This document shows, piece by piece, positions 1-7,527 of a stretch of 25,117 bases of DNA (positions within the stretch are counted from its first letter, which is position 1; every line of letters starts with the position of its first letter). This DNA is from Bacteroidales bacterium M2 (GTDB taxonomy: Bacteria > Bacteroidota > Bacteroidia > Bacteroidales > Muribaculaceae), in assembly GCA_001689415.1 (NCBI GenBank), contig LUJM01000073.1, positions 1 through 25,117 on the forward strand, given 5' to 3'. Made by a program: the position numbers and the translations under genes. The notes below the pieces were generated by a model that made no database searches, was not told where the DNA came from, and was given only the letters and a program-made list of their open reading frames with translations.

Positions 1-30
1 CTCGGAGAGCCAAGCTCCTATCGCTGACAC

Positions 31-65
31 TTTTTTCCTTAAGTAAACAGCATTGTATTTCATCC
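31..65 (+). repeat. Left copy of a ~35-bp inverted repeat found at both ends of the window
   Basis: Positions 37-52 are an exact reverse complement of 25,093-25,108. Similarity continues on both sides (31-36 and 53-65 against 25,080-25,092 and 25,109-25,114) with about five mismatches over 35 bp. No gene covers this copy. It is probably the edge of a dispersed multicopy element that extends beyond the window, since contigs tend to break in repeats. The element itself is not recognised. Confidence 0.6.
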
Positions 66-73
66 CTCGGGAT

Positions 74-104
74 TTTGTTTTTTCTGCCAAGTTGGTTAAC
101 TTTG
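74..104 (+). promoter_or_regulatory. Bacteroidetes-type promoter for the SGNH hydrolase gene
   Basis: A -33 TTTG (74-77) and a perfect -7 TAACTTTG (97-104) are separated by 19 bp, matching the Bacteroidetes primary-sigma consensus. The start codon follows 31 bp downstream, leaving a short untranslated leader. Confidence 0.75.
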
Positions 105-135
105 CGCCACTGAATCGAATGAAAAACTACATAAT

Positions 136-831
136 ATGAAACTCGTTGTAAACTTTTTTTTCGCCCTTATGGTGGCTGTATGTGGTTTCGGAGCAAATGC
201 CCAGTGTGCTTCCGATAGCCTTTTGACCGGTAAGTCGCTGTGGGTGATTGGTGATAGCTATGTGCGCAATCACCGCTGTCCCCAGGAAGAAACTTGGCAT
301 GCCAAGGCTGCTGCCAAACTCGGTATGGAGTACCACAATCTGGGCAGCAACGGCAATTGCATTGCCTTCGACCGCACAAAAGAAGGCTTTGGCGAACAGA
401 TGACTGTGCGCTACCGCCAGATATCGCCCGATGCTGACTACATACTCATTATTGCCGGTCATAATGACGCTGACAAGATAAAAGACGATGCTATGTGGAA
501 GCAATTTACCGATAGCCTCGACTATCTCTGTACGGCTATCAAAGAGCGTTGCCCCAAGGCCCGTATAGGTATCGTAACCCCCTGGGCTGTAGATCGTCCG
601 ATGTTTGCCGAGGTGATTGGCGAGCTTAAGGCTGCCGGTGGCCGCCATGGCATTCCGGTTCTCGACATGGCATATACAGCTGGAATCCGCGTAAACGACG
701 ACGAATTCCGTGCAAAATATTTCCAAAACCGCGGTGTACGCGATACCGCGCATCTCACCGATGCCGGTCATAATTTGGTTCTGCCTTACGGCCTGGCATT
801 TATCCGCCTATTAGCCGCACAGCCAAGGTAA
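136..831 (+). CDS. Exported SGNH/GDSL-family hydrolase
   Basis: A 231-residue protein with an N-terminal signal peptide (hydrophobic residues about 4-19, likely cut after the Ala-Asn-Ala near 20-22), so it should act in the periplasm or at the surface. All four SGNH blocks are visible: Gly-Asp-Ser with nucleophile Ser41, the block II glycine in NLGSNGN (about Gly70), Asn110 in GHNDA, and the block V Asp203-x-x-His206. The family comprises esterases and lipases acting on acyl or acetyl esters, often on glycans or lipids; the substrate cannot be read from the sequence. It is a single-gene unit with its own promoter and a terminator 3' of it. The start is the ATG directly ahead of the signal peptide; an A/T-rich stretch replaces a Shine-Dalgarno site. 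Confidence 0.85.
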   Translation: MKLVVNFFFALMVAVCGFGANAQCASDSLLTGKSLWVIGDSYVRNHRCPQEETWHAKAAAKLGMEYHNLGSNGNCIAFDRTKEGFGEQMTVRYRQISPDADYILIIAGHNDADKIKDDAMWKQFTDSLDYLCTAIKERCPKARIGIVTPWAVDRPMFAEVIGELKAAGGRHGIPVLDMAYTAGIRVNDDEFRAKYFQNRGVRDTAHLTDAGHNLVLPYGLAFIRLLAAQPR

Positions 832-845
832 TACCAAGCTGCATA

Positions 846-886
846 CACAAAAAAACAGGAACCACGCCGGATTCCTGTTTTTTTGT
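846..886. terminator. Bidirectional intrinsic terminator between convergent genes
   Basis: A perfect 14-bp inverted repeat (848-861 with 872-885, 10-nt loop) contains an A7 tract on one side and a T7 tract on the other, so a U-run follows the GC-containing stem on either strand. It lies 14 bp after the SGNH stop codon and 17 bp after the protease stop codon on the opposite strand, serving both. Confidence 0.9.
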
Positions 887-902
887 ATATGATAACTAAT
901 GA

Positions 903-2339
903 TTACTCTTCGAGCTCGACGGCATAGTAAGCTGCTTTGCCGCTTGGATATATACCGCTTATAAACAGCACCTTGTCGCCGCCTTGAGCCTGGATTATCG
1001 ATTTAGCCATAGAACTGATTTGCTCGGGCTTGGCAACTCGCTGTCCGTTGACACCGAGGATAATAAACCCGTCGCGGATGCCTGCCTTAGCGAAAAGACC
1101 ATTGCTGTCGATGTCGCTCAGTTCCACACCGTTGCGTATTTGCAGTCGGCGGGCTGTGGCCTCGTCGATAGCTGTCATTTTGGCGCCGAGGTTTCCGCTG
1201 TTGTTAGCCTTGGTAAGGGCAACGCCGCCGCGGTTGTTGCGCAGAGTAGTCTCTACGCTGTATGCGCGTCCGTCGCGGTAATACTCGATATTTACCGTGT
1301 CGCCGGGGCTGAAGTGTGTTATAACCTCCTGCAATTCAGCTGTCGAGCGTGTAGGCTTACCGTTGATAGCGGTAATGATGTCGCCTTGGGCAAGCCCTGC
1401 GGCCATTGCAGCCGAGCGTTCCTCTACATTGTTTACATATATGCCTGCTGTAGGCCCGGTAAGTTCCTTTTCGCTTATCAGTTCGGGCGAAAGCTCTATG
1501 AACTGAATACCGAGGTAGGCACGCTGCACAGTACCGTAGCTGCGTATATCGCCAACAACCTTTTGCACGATAGATGTCGGTATTGCAAATGAGCATCCGG
1601 CATATGTGCCTGTCGACGAGTATATTGCAGTATTGATGCCAACAAGTTCGCCCTTGAGGTTGACCAAAGCGCCACCCGAGTTGCCCTGGTTTACTGCCGC
1701 ATCGGTTTGGATATACGATTCGATACCCCCCGACGACGGCATGCCGGTAGATGTAGATATATTACGAGCTTTGGCGCTCACAATACCCGATGTCACTGTA
1801 GAAGTGAATCCAAATGGATTGCCAACCGCAAGTACCCATTCGCCCAGGCGCAGGTCTTCGCTGTTGCCCATAGGTATTACATGCAGGTTGGGTGCTTCTA
1901 TTTTGATCAGGGCAAGGTCGGTAGTGGGGTCGCTGCCGATTACCGTGGCGGGGAAATTGCGGTTGTCGTTGAGTGTTACTTCCAGGCGTTCGGCATTGGC
2001 TATTACGTGGTTGTTGGTCACAATGTAGCCGTCCTCGCTTATAATCACGCCCGACCCGAGACCGCTCTGTTGCTGCTGTGGTCTCTGTCGCCCTTGTGGG
2101 GCCTGACGCCTCTGTGGCTGCCCGAAAAAGAACTCCAACAAGGGGTCGGAATACTGATTTCCGTAATTCTGCTGGCGCACCTGCGGTGTGGCATAGCTCT
2201 TCACCGAAACAACGCCGTTGACTGTCTGTTCGGAAGCCTTGATGAAATCGTCTTGCGAAATCATGCGCGAATTGTCCTGTGCGGTGCACGAGGCAATTAT
2301 CATTGCCGATACGGCTGAGGTGATGATGAATTTGTTCAT
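903..2339 (-). CDS. degQ: DegP/DegQ (HtrA)-family serine protease, predicted lipoprotein
   Basis: A 478-residue trypsin-fold periplasmic protease with two C-terminal PDZ domains (about residues 275-365 and 390-478), the domain order of DegP/DegQ, which degrade or chaperone misfolded envelope proteins. The catalytic triad is His111 (TNNHV), Asp141 (DPTTDLAL) and Ser221 (GNSGG). The start is placed at the ATG ahead of MNKFIITS; an upstream in-frame extension to 2,411 would run through the promoter and bury the signal peptide. The signal ends in Ile-Ala-Ser-Cys18, a lipobox, so it is probably membrane-anchored, unlike soluble E. coli DegP. A Gln/Arg/Pro-rich linker (about residues 74-92) lies where the LA-loop region begins. 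DegP and DegQ cannot be separated here, so the symbol is indicative. Confidence 0.92.
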   Translation of the reverse strand: MNKFIITSAVSAMIIASCTAQDNSRMISQDDFIKASEQTVNGVVSVKSYATPQVRQQNYGNQYSDPLLEFFFGQPQRRQAPQGRQRPQQQQSGLGSGVIISEDGYIVTNNHVIANAERLEVTLNDNRNFPATVIGSDPTTDLALIKIEAPNLHVIPMGNSEDLRLGEWVLAVGNPFGFTSTVTSGIVSAKARNISTSTGMPSSGGIESYIQTDAAVNQGNSGGALVNLKGELVGINTAIYSSTGTYAGCSFAIPTSIVQKVVGDIRSYGTVQRAYLGIQFIELSPELISEKELTGPTAGIYVNNVEERSAAMAAGLAQGDIITAINGKPTRSTAELQEVITHFSPGDTVNIEYYRDGRAYSVETTLRNNRGGVALTKANNSGNLGAKMTAIDEATARRLQIRNGVELSDIDSNGLFAKAGIRDGFIILGVNGQRVAKPEQISSMAKSIIQAQGGDKVLFISGIYPSGKAAYYAVELEE

Positions 2340-2380
2340 ATTAGTTAGTGTCAGATTGTAGAATTTCAGAAATGTGTATG

Positions 2381-2411
2381 CAAAAATAATACCAATTTTA
2401 GCATGTGTCAA
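2381..2411 (-). promoter_or_regulatory. Probable promoter of the HtrA-family protease gene
   Basis: Read on the minus strand, a perfect -7 TATTTTTG (2381-2388) lies about 40 bp ahead of the chosen ATG. The -33 element is weak: only TTG (2409-2411), 20 bp upstream. Its position supports the shorter protein start. Confidence 0.5.
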
Positions 2412-2511
2412 TATCTTTATTATTAATTAAATAAGAGTTATGATTGTTAACAAAAACCATGCGAATCTCAAAATTGTTATTAAAAAGCTAACAGTATTAT
2501 TGTCATGAATT

Positions 2512-2748
2512 ATGAATGATCGATTAAGTTACGAAGAGAAAAAAGAACTGCCCGATTCGATATTTGGTTTACCCGAGCGCACGGAATACCCTATGCCCGA
2601 TGCAGCGCATGTTCGTGCTGCCGAGGCTTATTTCCGCTACTGTCCCGAGAAGCTTAAGCCTCGCCTCGCATGCGCAATTCTTGCCCGCGCCGCCGACTTG
2701 GGGGTCGACGTTGAGTCGCCTACTGTCAGGCAGTATGCCGAGCGGTAG
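2512..2748 (+). CDS. Small conserved-looking protein, possibly DUF6582-like
   Basis: A 78-residue charged, soluble protein without signal peptide or membrane segment. Its N-terminal part reads LSYEEKKELPDSIFGLPE followed by a PMPDAAHVRAA stretch. From memory this resembles small proteins with an 'LPdSaFa(f/l)P...yPi.d..HvrnA' pattern (the DUF6582 type), which occur free-standing or within phage-associated proteins; no function is established. The ATG at 2,512 is used because the ATG at 2,505 hits a stop after three codons. It starts 173 bp from the divergent protease gene and ends 54 bp before the MATE gene on the same strand, so the two may be co-transcribed. There is no sequence evidence that the products work together. 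Confidence 0.7.
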   Translation: MNDRLSYEEKKELPDSIFGLPERTEYPMPDAAHVRAAEAYFRYCPEKLKPRLACAILARAADLGVDVESPTVRQYAER

Positions 2749-2802
2749 CAACTTGGCGGTGCTTATGCAATAAATCGAGGCTGCCCGACGTTAATATATG
2801 CT

Positions 2803-4173
2803 ATGACAGATAAGATAAATATGACGTCGGGGCCGTTGGTGCGGCCTATGATTGCATTTGCTATCCCACTTATTGCCAGCGGTATACTCCAACAGTCGTT
2901 CAACGCTGTTGACATTATGATCGCCGGCCGATTTGCCGGTGCGCATGCCTTGGCCGCTGTTGGCAGCAACGGCCCGGTGATTGGTTTGATGATCAATATG
3001 TTTATGGGTCTCGCTGTCGGTGTCAATGTGGTCATTGCCAACTATATGGGCCAGCGAAATAGCAAGGGGGTATCATCGGCCACCGGTGCGTCGATGATGC
3101 TTTCTGTTATTTGTGGTTTCCTTATGGTGATGATTACGCAGATGTGCTCTGATACAATGCTGCGTTTTCTCGATACGCCCGCCGAGGTGCTCGACGATGC
3201 CATTGACTACTTGCGCATATTCTCGTTCGGTATGCCTTTTATGCTTATCTACAACTTCGGGTCGGCGATTCTGCGTAGCATAGGCGACACCCGAAGGCCT
3301 TTCTACAGCCTTGTCATTTCCGGATTTGCAAATGTTGGATTCAACATCCTGTTTGTCGTCGGTATGGATATGGGTGTCAGTGGCGTGGCTTGGGGCACGG
3401 TATTGTCAAATGCTATTAATGCACTCATTGTCACGGTGATACTGATTCGCGAAAAATCCGATGTACGTCTCGATTTGTCGACGATGCGCTTCAATATTGC
3501 TGAGATAAGCAAGGTGTGCCGCATTGGTTTGCCTGCCGGTTTGCAGACCACGGTATTCTCGATATCAAATATATTCATACTCAGTGCTATCAATAGTTTC
3601 GGAGCGTCGGCCTCGGCCGGTTCTGCCGGAGCCCTCACCTATGAGATTTACTGCTACTTCGTGATGACGGCCTTTACGCAGACAGCTACAGCCTTTGTCG
3701 GCCAGAACTATGGCGCGGGCAACATCGAGCGTATACGCAGGGTATTGCGCCTGAGCCTGCTTATGTGCTTCGTATCTTCTGCGGTGCTGAATATCGGTCT
3801 GTCGTTTTTCCGCGATATCTTCATGCTGCCCTTTACCGACAATGCCGAGGTGCTCGCATTTGGATGTGAGCGTATGCTTGTGGTGCTTACATGGCAGTTT
3901 ATAGCCACCTACTACGAAATCGCCGGTGCTACCATGCGAGGCGTGGGCTATTCTATGACTCCGGCTTTGATTACCATTTTCGGCACGTGTGTTCTGCGCC
4001 TTTTATGGGTAGGTTTGTTCCCTGCCGACGGCACTTTCGGGCAATTGCTTATGATATACCCGGTTTCGTGGGCAGCTACTGATGTGATGATGTGGATTGC
4101 TATGAGGCGTATAATGCCTCGTTTGCGCAAGGCTTCAGAACCATCGCATATGCCTGAGCCACAGGTATGCTAA
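2803..4173 (+). CDS. MATE-family multidrug/Na+ (or H+) antiporter
   Basis: A 456-residue polytopic membrane protein with about twelve hydrophobic segments in two MatE halves. The first half opens TSGPLVRPMIAFAIPLIASG and contains the typical VDIMIAGRFAG and NMFMGLAVGVNVVIANYMGQ regions; the second half begins near IGLPAGLQTTVFSISN and includes QTATAFVGQNYGAGN. MATE transporters export cationic or aromatic compounds using Na+ or H+ gradients; the substrate is not predictable. It follows the small ORF at 2,512 in the same orientation. Its last 39 bp overlap the 3' end of the convergent corA-type gene, with no terminator between them. Confidence 0.92.
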   Translation: MTDKINMTSGPLVRPMIAFAIPLIASGILQQSFNAVDIMIAGRFAGAHALAAVGSNGPVIGLMINMFMGLAVGVNVVIANYMGQRNSKGVSSATGASMMLSVICGFLMVMITQMCSDTMLRFLDTPAEVLDDAIDYLRIFSFGMPFMLIYNFGSAILRSIGDTRRPFYSLVISGFANVGFNILFVVGMDMGVSGVAWGTVLSNAINALIVTVILIREKSDVRLDLSTMRFNIAEISKVCRIGLPAGLQTTVFSISNIFILSAINSFGASASAGSAGALTYEIYCYFVMTAFTQTATAFVGQNYGAGNIERIRRVLRLSLLMCFVSSAVLNIGLSFFRDIFMLPFTDNAEVLAFGCERMLVVLTWQFIATYYEIAGATMRGVGYSMTPALITIFGTCVLRLLWVGLFPADGTFGQLLMIYPVSWAATDVMMWIAMRRIMPRLRKASEPSHMPEPQVC

Positions 4174-5058
4174 TACTGTGAAGGCCGCCGCTATAAACGT
4201 TATGATATAGAACGACAGCGGCAGATTGGCCAAGGCCAGGCCCTTGACGTTCATGCCATAGAAGCTTGCAATAAGCGTAGGCACCATCAGTATGATTGTT
4301 ATGCTGGTCATTCGCTTCATTATCAGGTTCACATTGTTCGAGATAATGGAGCCGTAAGCATCCATGGTGCTCTTGAGTATGTCGGAATAGATTGTTACAG
4401 TGTTGTCGGCCTGTTTCATCTCGATTTTAAGGTCTTCGTACAGGTCTGTGTCGAAGTCTGTATCGTAGATTCTGTAGAGGCGTTCGAGTAGCACCTGGTT
4501 GCCTTTGAGCGAGGTATTGAACAGCACCAGCGATTTCTGAAGCCTCATCAGGTTCAACAGATCGCTGTTTTCGATGTTCTGCTCGAGCGAGTGCACTGTT
4601 CCTGTCACCTTTTCGTTCATTAGTTTCAGGTAGGTCAGATACCAGTATGTGGCGCTGAATAGCATATGCAGTGTAAAGTCTGTCTGTCGGCTTACCGACA
4701 GGCTTTTACGGCGCGAGTAATCTATGAAATCCTCTACCAGTTCAGTGTCGAAAAAACACAGCGACACCATTGCGTCGGCATTTGTCATCACCCCGAGCGG
4801 CACGGTCGTATAGGGCATGGTATCGTCTTTCTCGGGCATCGGTATGCGCAGTATCGACAATACCCATTCACCGTCGAGATCTACACGCGGTCGCTCGTCG
4901 ATATCCTTCAGGTCTTCGATAAATGCCTCGGGTACACCGAGTTCGTCGATAAGGAAGCGGATATCTGCATCATCCGGACACACCATATTCACCCAGCAGC
5001 CGTCCTGCCACTCGGTGCATTCCTTGTATCCGTTGTCGCAGTGCAGAAATTGCCTCAT
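4135..5058 (-). CDS. corA: CorA-family Mg2+/Co2+ channel protein
   Basis: A 307-residue protein: an N-terminal alpha/beta cytoplasmic domain, a long helical region (about residues 130-245), and two C-terminal membrane helices separated by the signature Tyr-Gly-Met-Asn loop (Gly-Met-Asn at 268-270). It ends with the basic tail LRHMRWF, as CorA proteins do. CorA forms a pentameric inner-membrane channel for magnesium, sometimes cobalt, nickel or zinc; the exact ion is unproven. It starts 10 bp after the stop of a small lipoprotein gene and is probably co-transcribed with it. Its 3' end overlaps the convergent MATE gene by 39 bp. Confidence 0.9.
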   Translation of the reverse strand: MRQFLHCDNGYKECTEWQDGCWVNMVCPDDADIRFLIDELGVPEAFIEDLKDIDERPRVDLDGEWVLSILRIPMPEKDDTMPYTTVPLGVMTNADAMVSLCFFDTELVEDFIDYSRRKSLSVSRQTDFTLHMLFSATYWYLTYLKLMNEKVTGTVHSLEQNIENSDLLNLMRLQKSLVLFNTSLKGNQVLLERLYRIYDTDFDTDLYEDLKIEMKQADNTVTIYSDILKSTMDAYGSIISNNVNLIMKRMTSITIILMVPTLIASFYGMNVKGLALANLPLSFYIITFIAAAFTVLAYLWLRHMRWF

Positions 5059-5068
5059 TGTCAGCTGC

Positions 5069-5497
5069 TTAAAATCTATCTGTATAGTCTGCTAACTTGC
5101 TGTTGTATTCGTCGAGGGCTTCGTAGGCTTCGGCGTTGTCTTTGTCGAGTTTGCCGTTGATATCTGCCTGGTACAGAGCCGACCCGAGGGTAAACATATA
5201 TCCGAATCGCTCCAGATACTCCGGCTCGGCTGTGAGGGTGCGCCATGCCGGGTAGCGGCACGAATCGGGCAACTCGCTGATAGCGGATGTGCGGTCGATA
5301 AGATACTGCAGTATAGCCTCGTTTTGGGCTATCATATGCGAATAATCCTCTTGCGATATGCTGTCGTGGCGTTCGATCTTGGTCGACAGGGCAGCGCAGG
5401 TCTCGGCATCATAGCCTTTAGGAAAAAGTCTCGATGCCTTGCCGCATCCGGCAAGAAGCATGGTCATGAGTGGTATTAAGAGCAATATCTTCTTCAT
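5069..5497 (-). CDS. Small predicted lipoprotein of unknown function
   Basis: A 142-residue protein with a clear lipoprotein signal: Met-Lys-Lys, a hydrophobic core, then Leu-Leu-Ala-Gly-Cys18. The mature part is acidic and helical-looking, with the segment NGKLDKDNAEAYEALDEYN near the C-terminus. No recognised domain. It lies 10 bp upstream of corA in the same orientation, so the two probably form an operon, but no functional link is known. Its start codon is preceded, 10 bp away on the coding strand, by a run of nine C residues (see findings), which is unusual in this A/T-rich leader context. Confidence 0.75.
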   Translation of the reverse strand: MKKILLLIPLMTMLLAGCGKASRLFPKGYDAETCAALSTKIERHDSISQEDYSHMIAQNEAILQYLIDRTSAISELPDSCRYPAWRTLTAEPEYLERFGYMFTLGSALYQADINGKLDKDNAEAYEALDEYNSKLADYTDRF

Positions 5498-5507
5498 TGT
5501 ATGCTGT

Positions 5508-5516
5508 GGGGGGGGG
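5508..5516 (-). repeat. Nine-base C tract in the leader of the lipoprotein-corA operon
   Basis: Nine consecutive G on the plus strand (C9 on the coding strand) lie 11-19 bp upstream of the lipoprotein start codon. It is the longest G/C homopolymer noticed in the window and sits in the leader or promoter region, where slipped-strand length changes could alter expression. Confidence 0.8.
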
Positions 5517-5612
5517 AGTGGATTGTAGGCTTTATGAGCTCGTAAAGGGTAATACTCTCATATCACCACTCTACAGGCTCCCAAATTACAACACAGGCTT
5601 ATTTGCAAATGT

Positions 5613-6605
5613 TTAATCCTTAAGCGCTTTTTTTATAAAATTATAGGCTTTGCCGGGCGAGGGGGTGCGCATCAACTGTGCGCCGGCGCTGTCGGTGACG
5701 ATGAAATAGGGCTCGCTCGGTATGCCGAGTTGCTCTATACCGTCTCCGGCAAGACCACCGGGTATTCGGCCGATTTTCCACTTCAAGGTGTCGGAGCGCC
5801 CGCGCAAGCTATTGGCATAGGGCTCGAGGTCAAGCTCGATTGTCTGTACATTCTTGTATTTCAACAGCTTCGACAGTGCCGGTATTATAGAGTCGTCGCG
5901 TAGCGAGCCATTTCGGCAGAGCGCTATCAGGCTGTAGTCTTTGGCTGAGGTGTCGAATACTTTCACGCTGTCGTTTCGGTCGGCATATCTTAGCCGGTGT
6001 ATTGTGTCGCCGGTTTCGTTGGTAATAAGGCGCTGTATCATGAAATTAAAGCTCTCTGTGAGCATCGACGGCCTTGCCTGGGGAGAAATGAGTCCGAGTA
6101 TCGAATCGGCGGCTACAGCGTTGCTTTTGGCGTTGTAAGCCGTTACCATAAGCAGCGTCGATACTATGTCGGACGGATGCGACGATACGTAGCGGGCTAT
6201 TGCTTCGTTGGCTGCGGCAGGTGTTGAGCTCAGGGCCTGTTGGTTCTCGCGAAGAAACGCCGACCAGCGTTCGGATACATCGTTGCCCGAGATTGTTGCG
6301 CCGAGGGGGGTGTTGCGGTCGATTTTGATTTCGAAAGTTTCGCCGTTGGAGGCATAGAGCCTGAATAACGGGCGGTAGTCGTAGTCGAGTACTTCTACCA
6401 AGGTCGGCTGCTTCGACGAGCCGTAGAACTCGAATTTGCCCTCGCGGGCTGCTGTAATCTGTGTCTGATAGGCTCCGTCGGCATAATATGCCACACGAAG
6501 GTTTATTGTCGGGTTGCCTTCGATTACGCCATTGACGCGAAACTGCTCGTTGTCGGTACAACAAGTCAGCACAAGGGCAAGCGCAAACAATAGTATATAT
6601 CTCAT
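5613..6605 (-). CDS. DUF4369-type lipoprotein with degenerate thioredoxin-like C-terminus
   Basis: A 330-residue predicted lipoprotein: signal MRYILLFALALVLTCC with the lipid cysteine around residue 15 or 16, a beta-rich N-terminal region (about 20-100, FRVNGVIEGNP...EGKFEF...) that fits DUF4369, a helical middle and a thioredoxin-like end (SEPYFIVTDSAGAQLMR). Family members in Bacteroidales are often thiol-disulphide lipoproteins, but no CxxC is present here, so a redox role is unlikely. The ATG at 6,605 is chosen over a GTG at 6,626, which would overlap the upstream gene and displace the signal peptide. It starts 10 bp after the phospholipase stop codon and is presumably translated from the same mRNA. 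Confidence 0.82.
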   Translation of the reverse strand: MRYILLFALALVLTCCTDNEQFRVNGVIEGNPTINLRVAYYADGAYQTQITAAREGKFEFYGSSKQPTLVEVLDYDYRPLFRLYASNGETFEIKIDRNTPLGATISGNDVSERWSAFLRENQQALSSTPAAANEAIARYVSSHPSDIVSTLLMVTAYNAKSNAVAADSILGLISPQARPSMLTESFNFMIQRLITNETGDTIHRLRYADRNDSVKVFDTSAKDYSLIALCRNGSLRDDSIIPALSKLLKYKNVQTIELDLEPYANSLRGRSDTLKWKIGRIPGGLAGDGIEQLGIPSEPYFIVTDSAGAQLMRTPSPGKAYNFIKKALKD

Positions 6606-6615
6606 CTTTCGCAAT

Positions 6616-7449
6616 TTAGAAGTCACTGAATAGCTTGGGCCTGATCAAGAGTCCTACACGCAACTGCGAGTGGAATTTATTGTAATCAAGCAATCCCTCT
6701 CCATAGCCGTTGTAGAACTGGAAAAACAGGTATTGGTTTTCGCGCTTGAACAGCCTCACGGCGAAATCTACTACAACATTGCAACTGCCTATCCTGTGGC
6801 GGGGTACAATTGAGATACCGCCGGTAAATCGTTTGTTGTCGCTCACCACCTGTATGCCGAATTGGTTCCAGCCGCAGTAGTCTACGATGTCGCGGTTGTT
6901 CTCGCCGTCGACAATAGGTACCCACACTTTCGCGTGGACCATTAGGTTTTTGGTTACGAATACATTGGCAGCAAGGGCTACGCGGTTCCATGATCTCGAC
7001 TGTATGCTGTCGCGGCCATTGCTTTCATGCTCTACAAGGAAGGTCATTTTGCCGATGTAGCGGTTCTTTACGAAAAGTGGCTTGGTGATGCCGATACCGG
7101 GATTGAAGTTCAGGTCGGTCATCGGCATGGAATTCTCAAGTATATTCCAGAAACACTTCTGTGAATAGAAGAGGTATAGGTAAGTTCCCCAGGGGAGTGT
7201 GCCTTTGGTAAGGCGCTGTGCTATTGATATCTGGAATTTTACGTTTGTGTTTGTTCTGTTAGCCTTAGGGCCTACCGACGGGCCGAAGATAAAGTAATTG
7301 TCTTTGTATATACCGAAATATGGCTGGTTGGAGAAGTCTTGCTTCACGCTGTCTTCGAGCATGGGCTCGCCACCGCCTGTAACGAGTATCTGGGCCTCTG
7401 TCGCAAAGGCCGCTAAAACTCCGAGTAATATGAGTATGAATCGCTTCAA
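6616..7449 (-). CDS. pldA: Outer-membrane phospholipase A (OMPLA/PldA family)
   Basis: A 277-residue outer-membrane beta-barrel enzyme that would hydrolyse acyl chains of phospholipids misplaced in the outer leaflet. The active-site signature is intact: HESNGRDSIQSRSWNR gives His141, Ser143 and Asn155, matching the His-Ser-Asn triad of E. coli OMPLA (His142, Ser144, Asn156). Other family features are NPGIGITKPLF (about 116-126), YNGYGEGLLDYN near the C-terminus, and a signal peptide ending about Ala19. The start is TTG: no ATG or GTG lies closely upstream in frame and the next ATG (codon 30) would remove the signal peptide. It heads a two-gene operon with the DUF4369 lipoprotein. Confidence 0.9.
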   Translation of the reverse strand: MKRFILILLGVLAAFATEAQILVTGGGEPMLEDSVKQDFSNQPYFGIYKDNYFIFGPSVGPKANRTNTNVKFQISIAQRLTKGTLPWGTYLYLFYSQKCFWNILENSMPMTDLNFNPGIGITKPLFVKNRYIGKMTFLVEHESNGRDSIQSRSWNRVALAANVFVTKNLMVHAKVWVPIVDGENNRDIVDYCGWNQFGIQVVSDNKRFTGGISIVPRHRIGSCNVVVDFAVRLFKRENQYLFFQFYNGYGEGLLDYNKFHSQLRVGLLIRPKLFSDF

Positions 7450-7470
7450 AATTTTCGCTTTTTATATGTA

Positions 7471-7509
7471 TGAGGTTTGAAGTCTTTTTTGTGCAGACTT
7501 CAAACCTCA
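7471..7509 (-). terminator. Perfect 15-bp hairpin between the peptide transporter and pldA, probable terminator
   Basis: Arms 7471-7485 and 7495-7509 are perfectly complementary with a 9-nt loop. The hairpin lies 18 bp after the transporter stop codon and 21 bp ahead of the pldA start. No long U-tract follows on the minus strand, so it could be an atypical terminator, an mRNA 3'-end stabiliser, or a structure in the pldA leader. Confidence 0.5.
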
Positions 7510-7527
7510 GATATTTTGGCTCTTAAA

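Noticed and set aside
127..771. 214-residue minus-strand frame opposite the SGNH hydrolase
   Set aside because: The plus-strand frame has signal peptide, complete SGNH motifs, promoter and terminator; the antisense frame has none.
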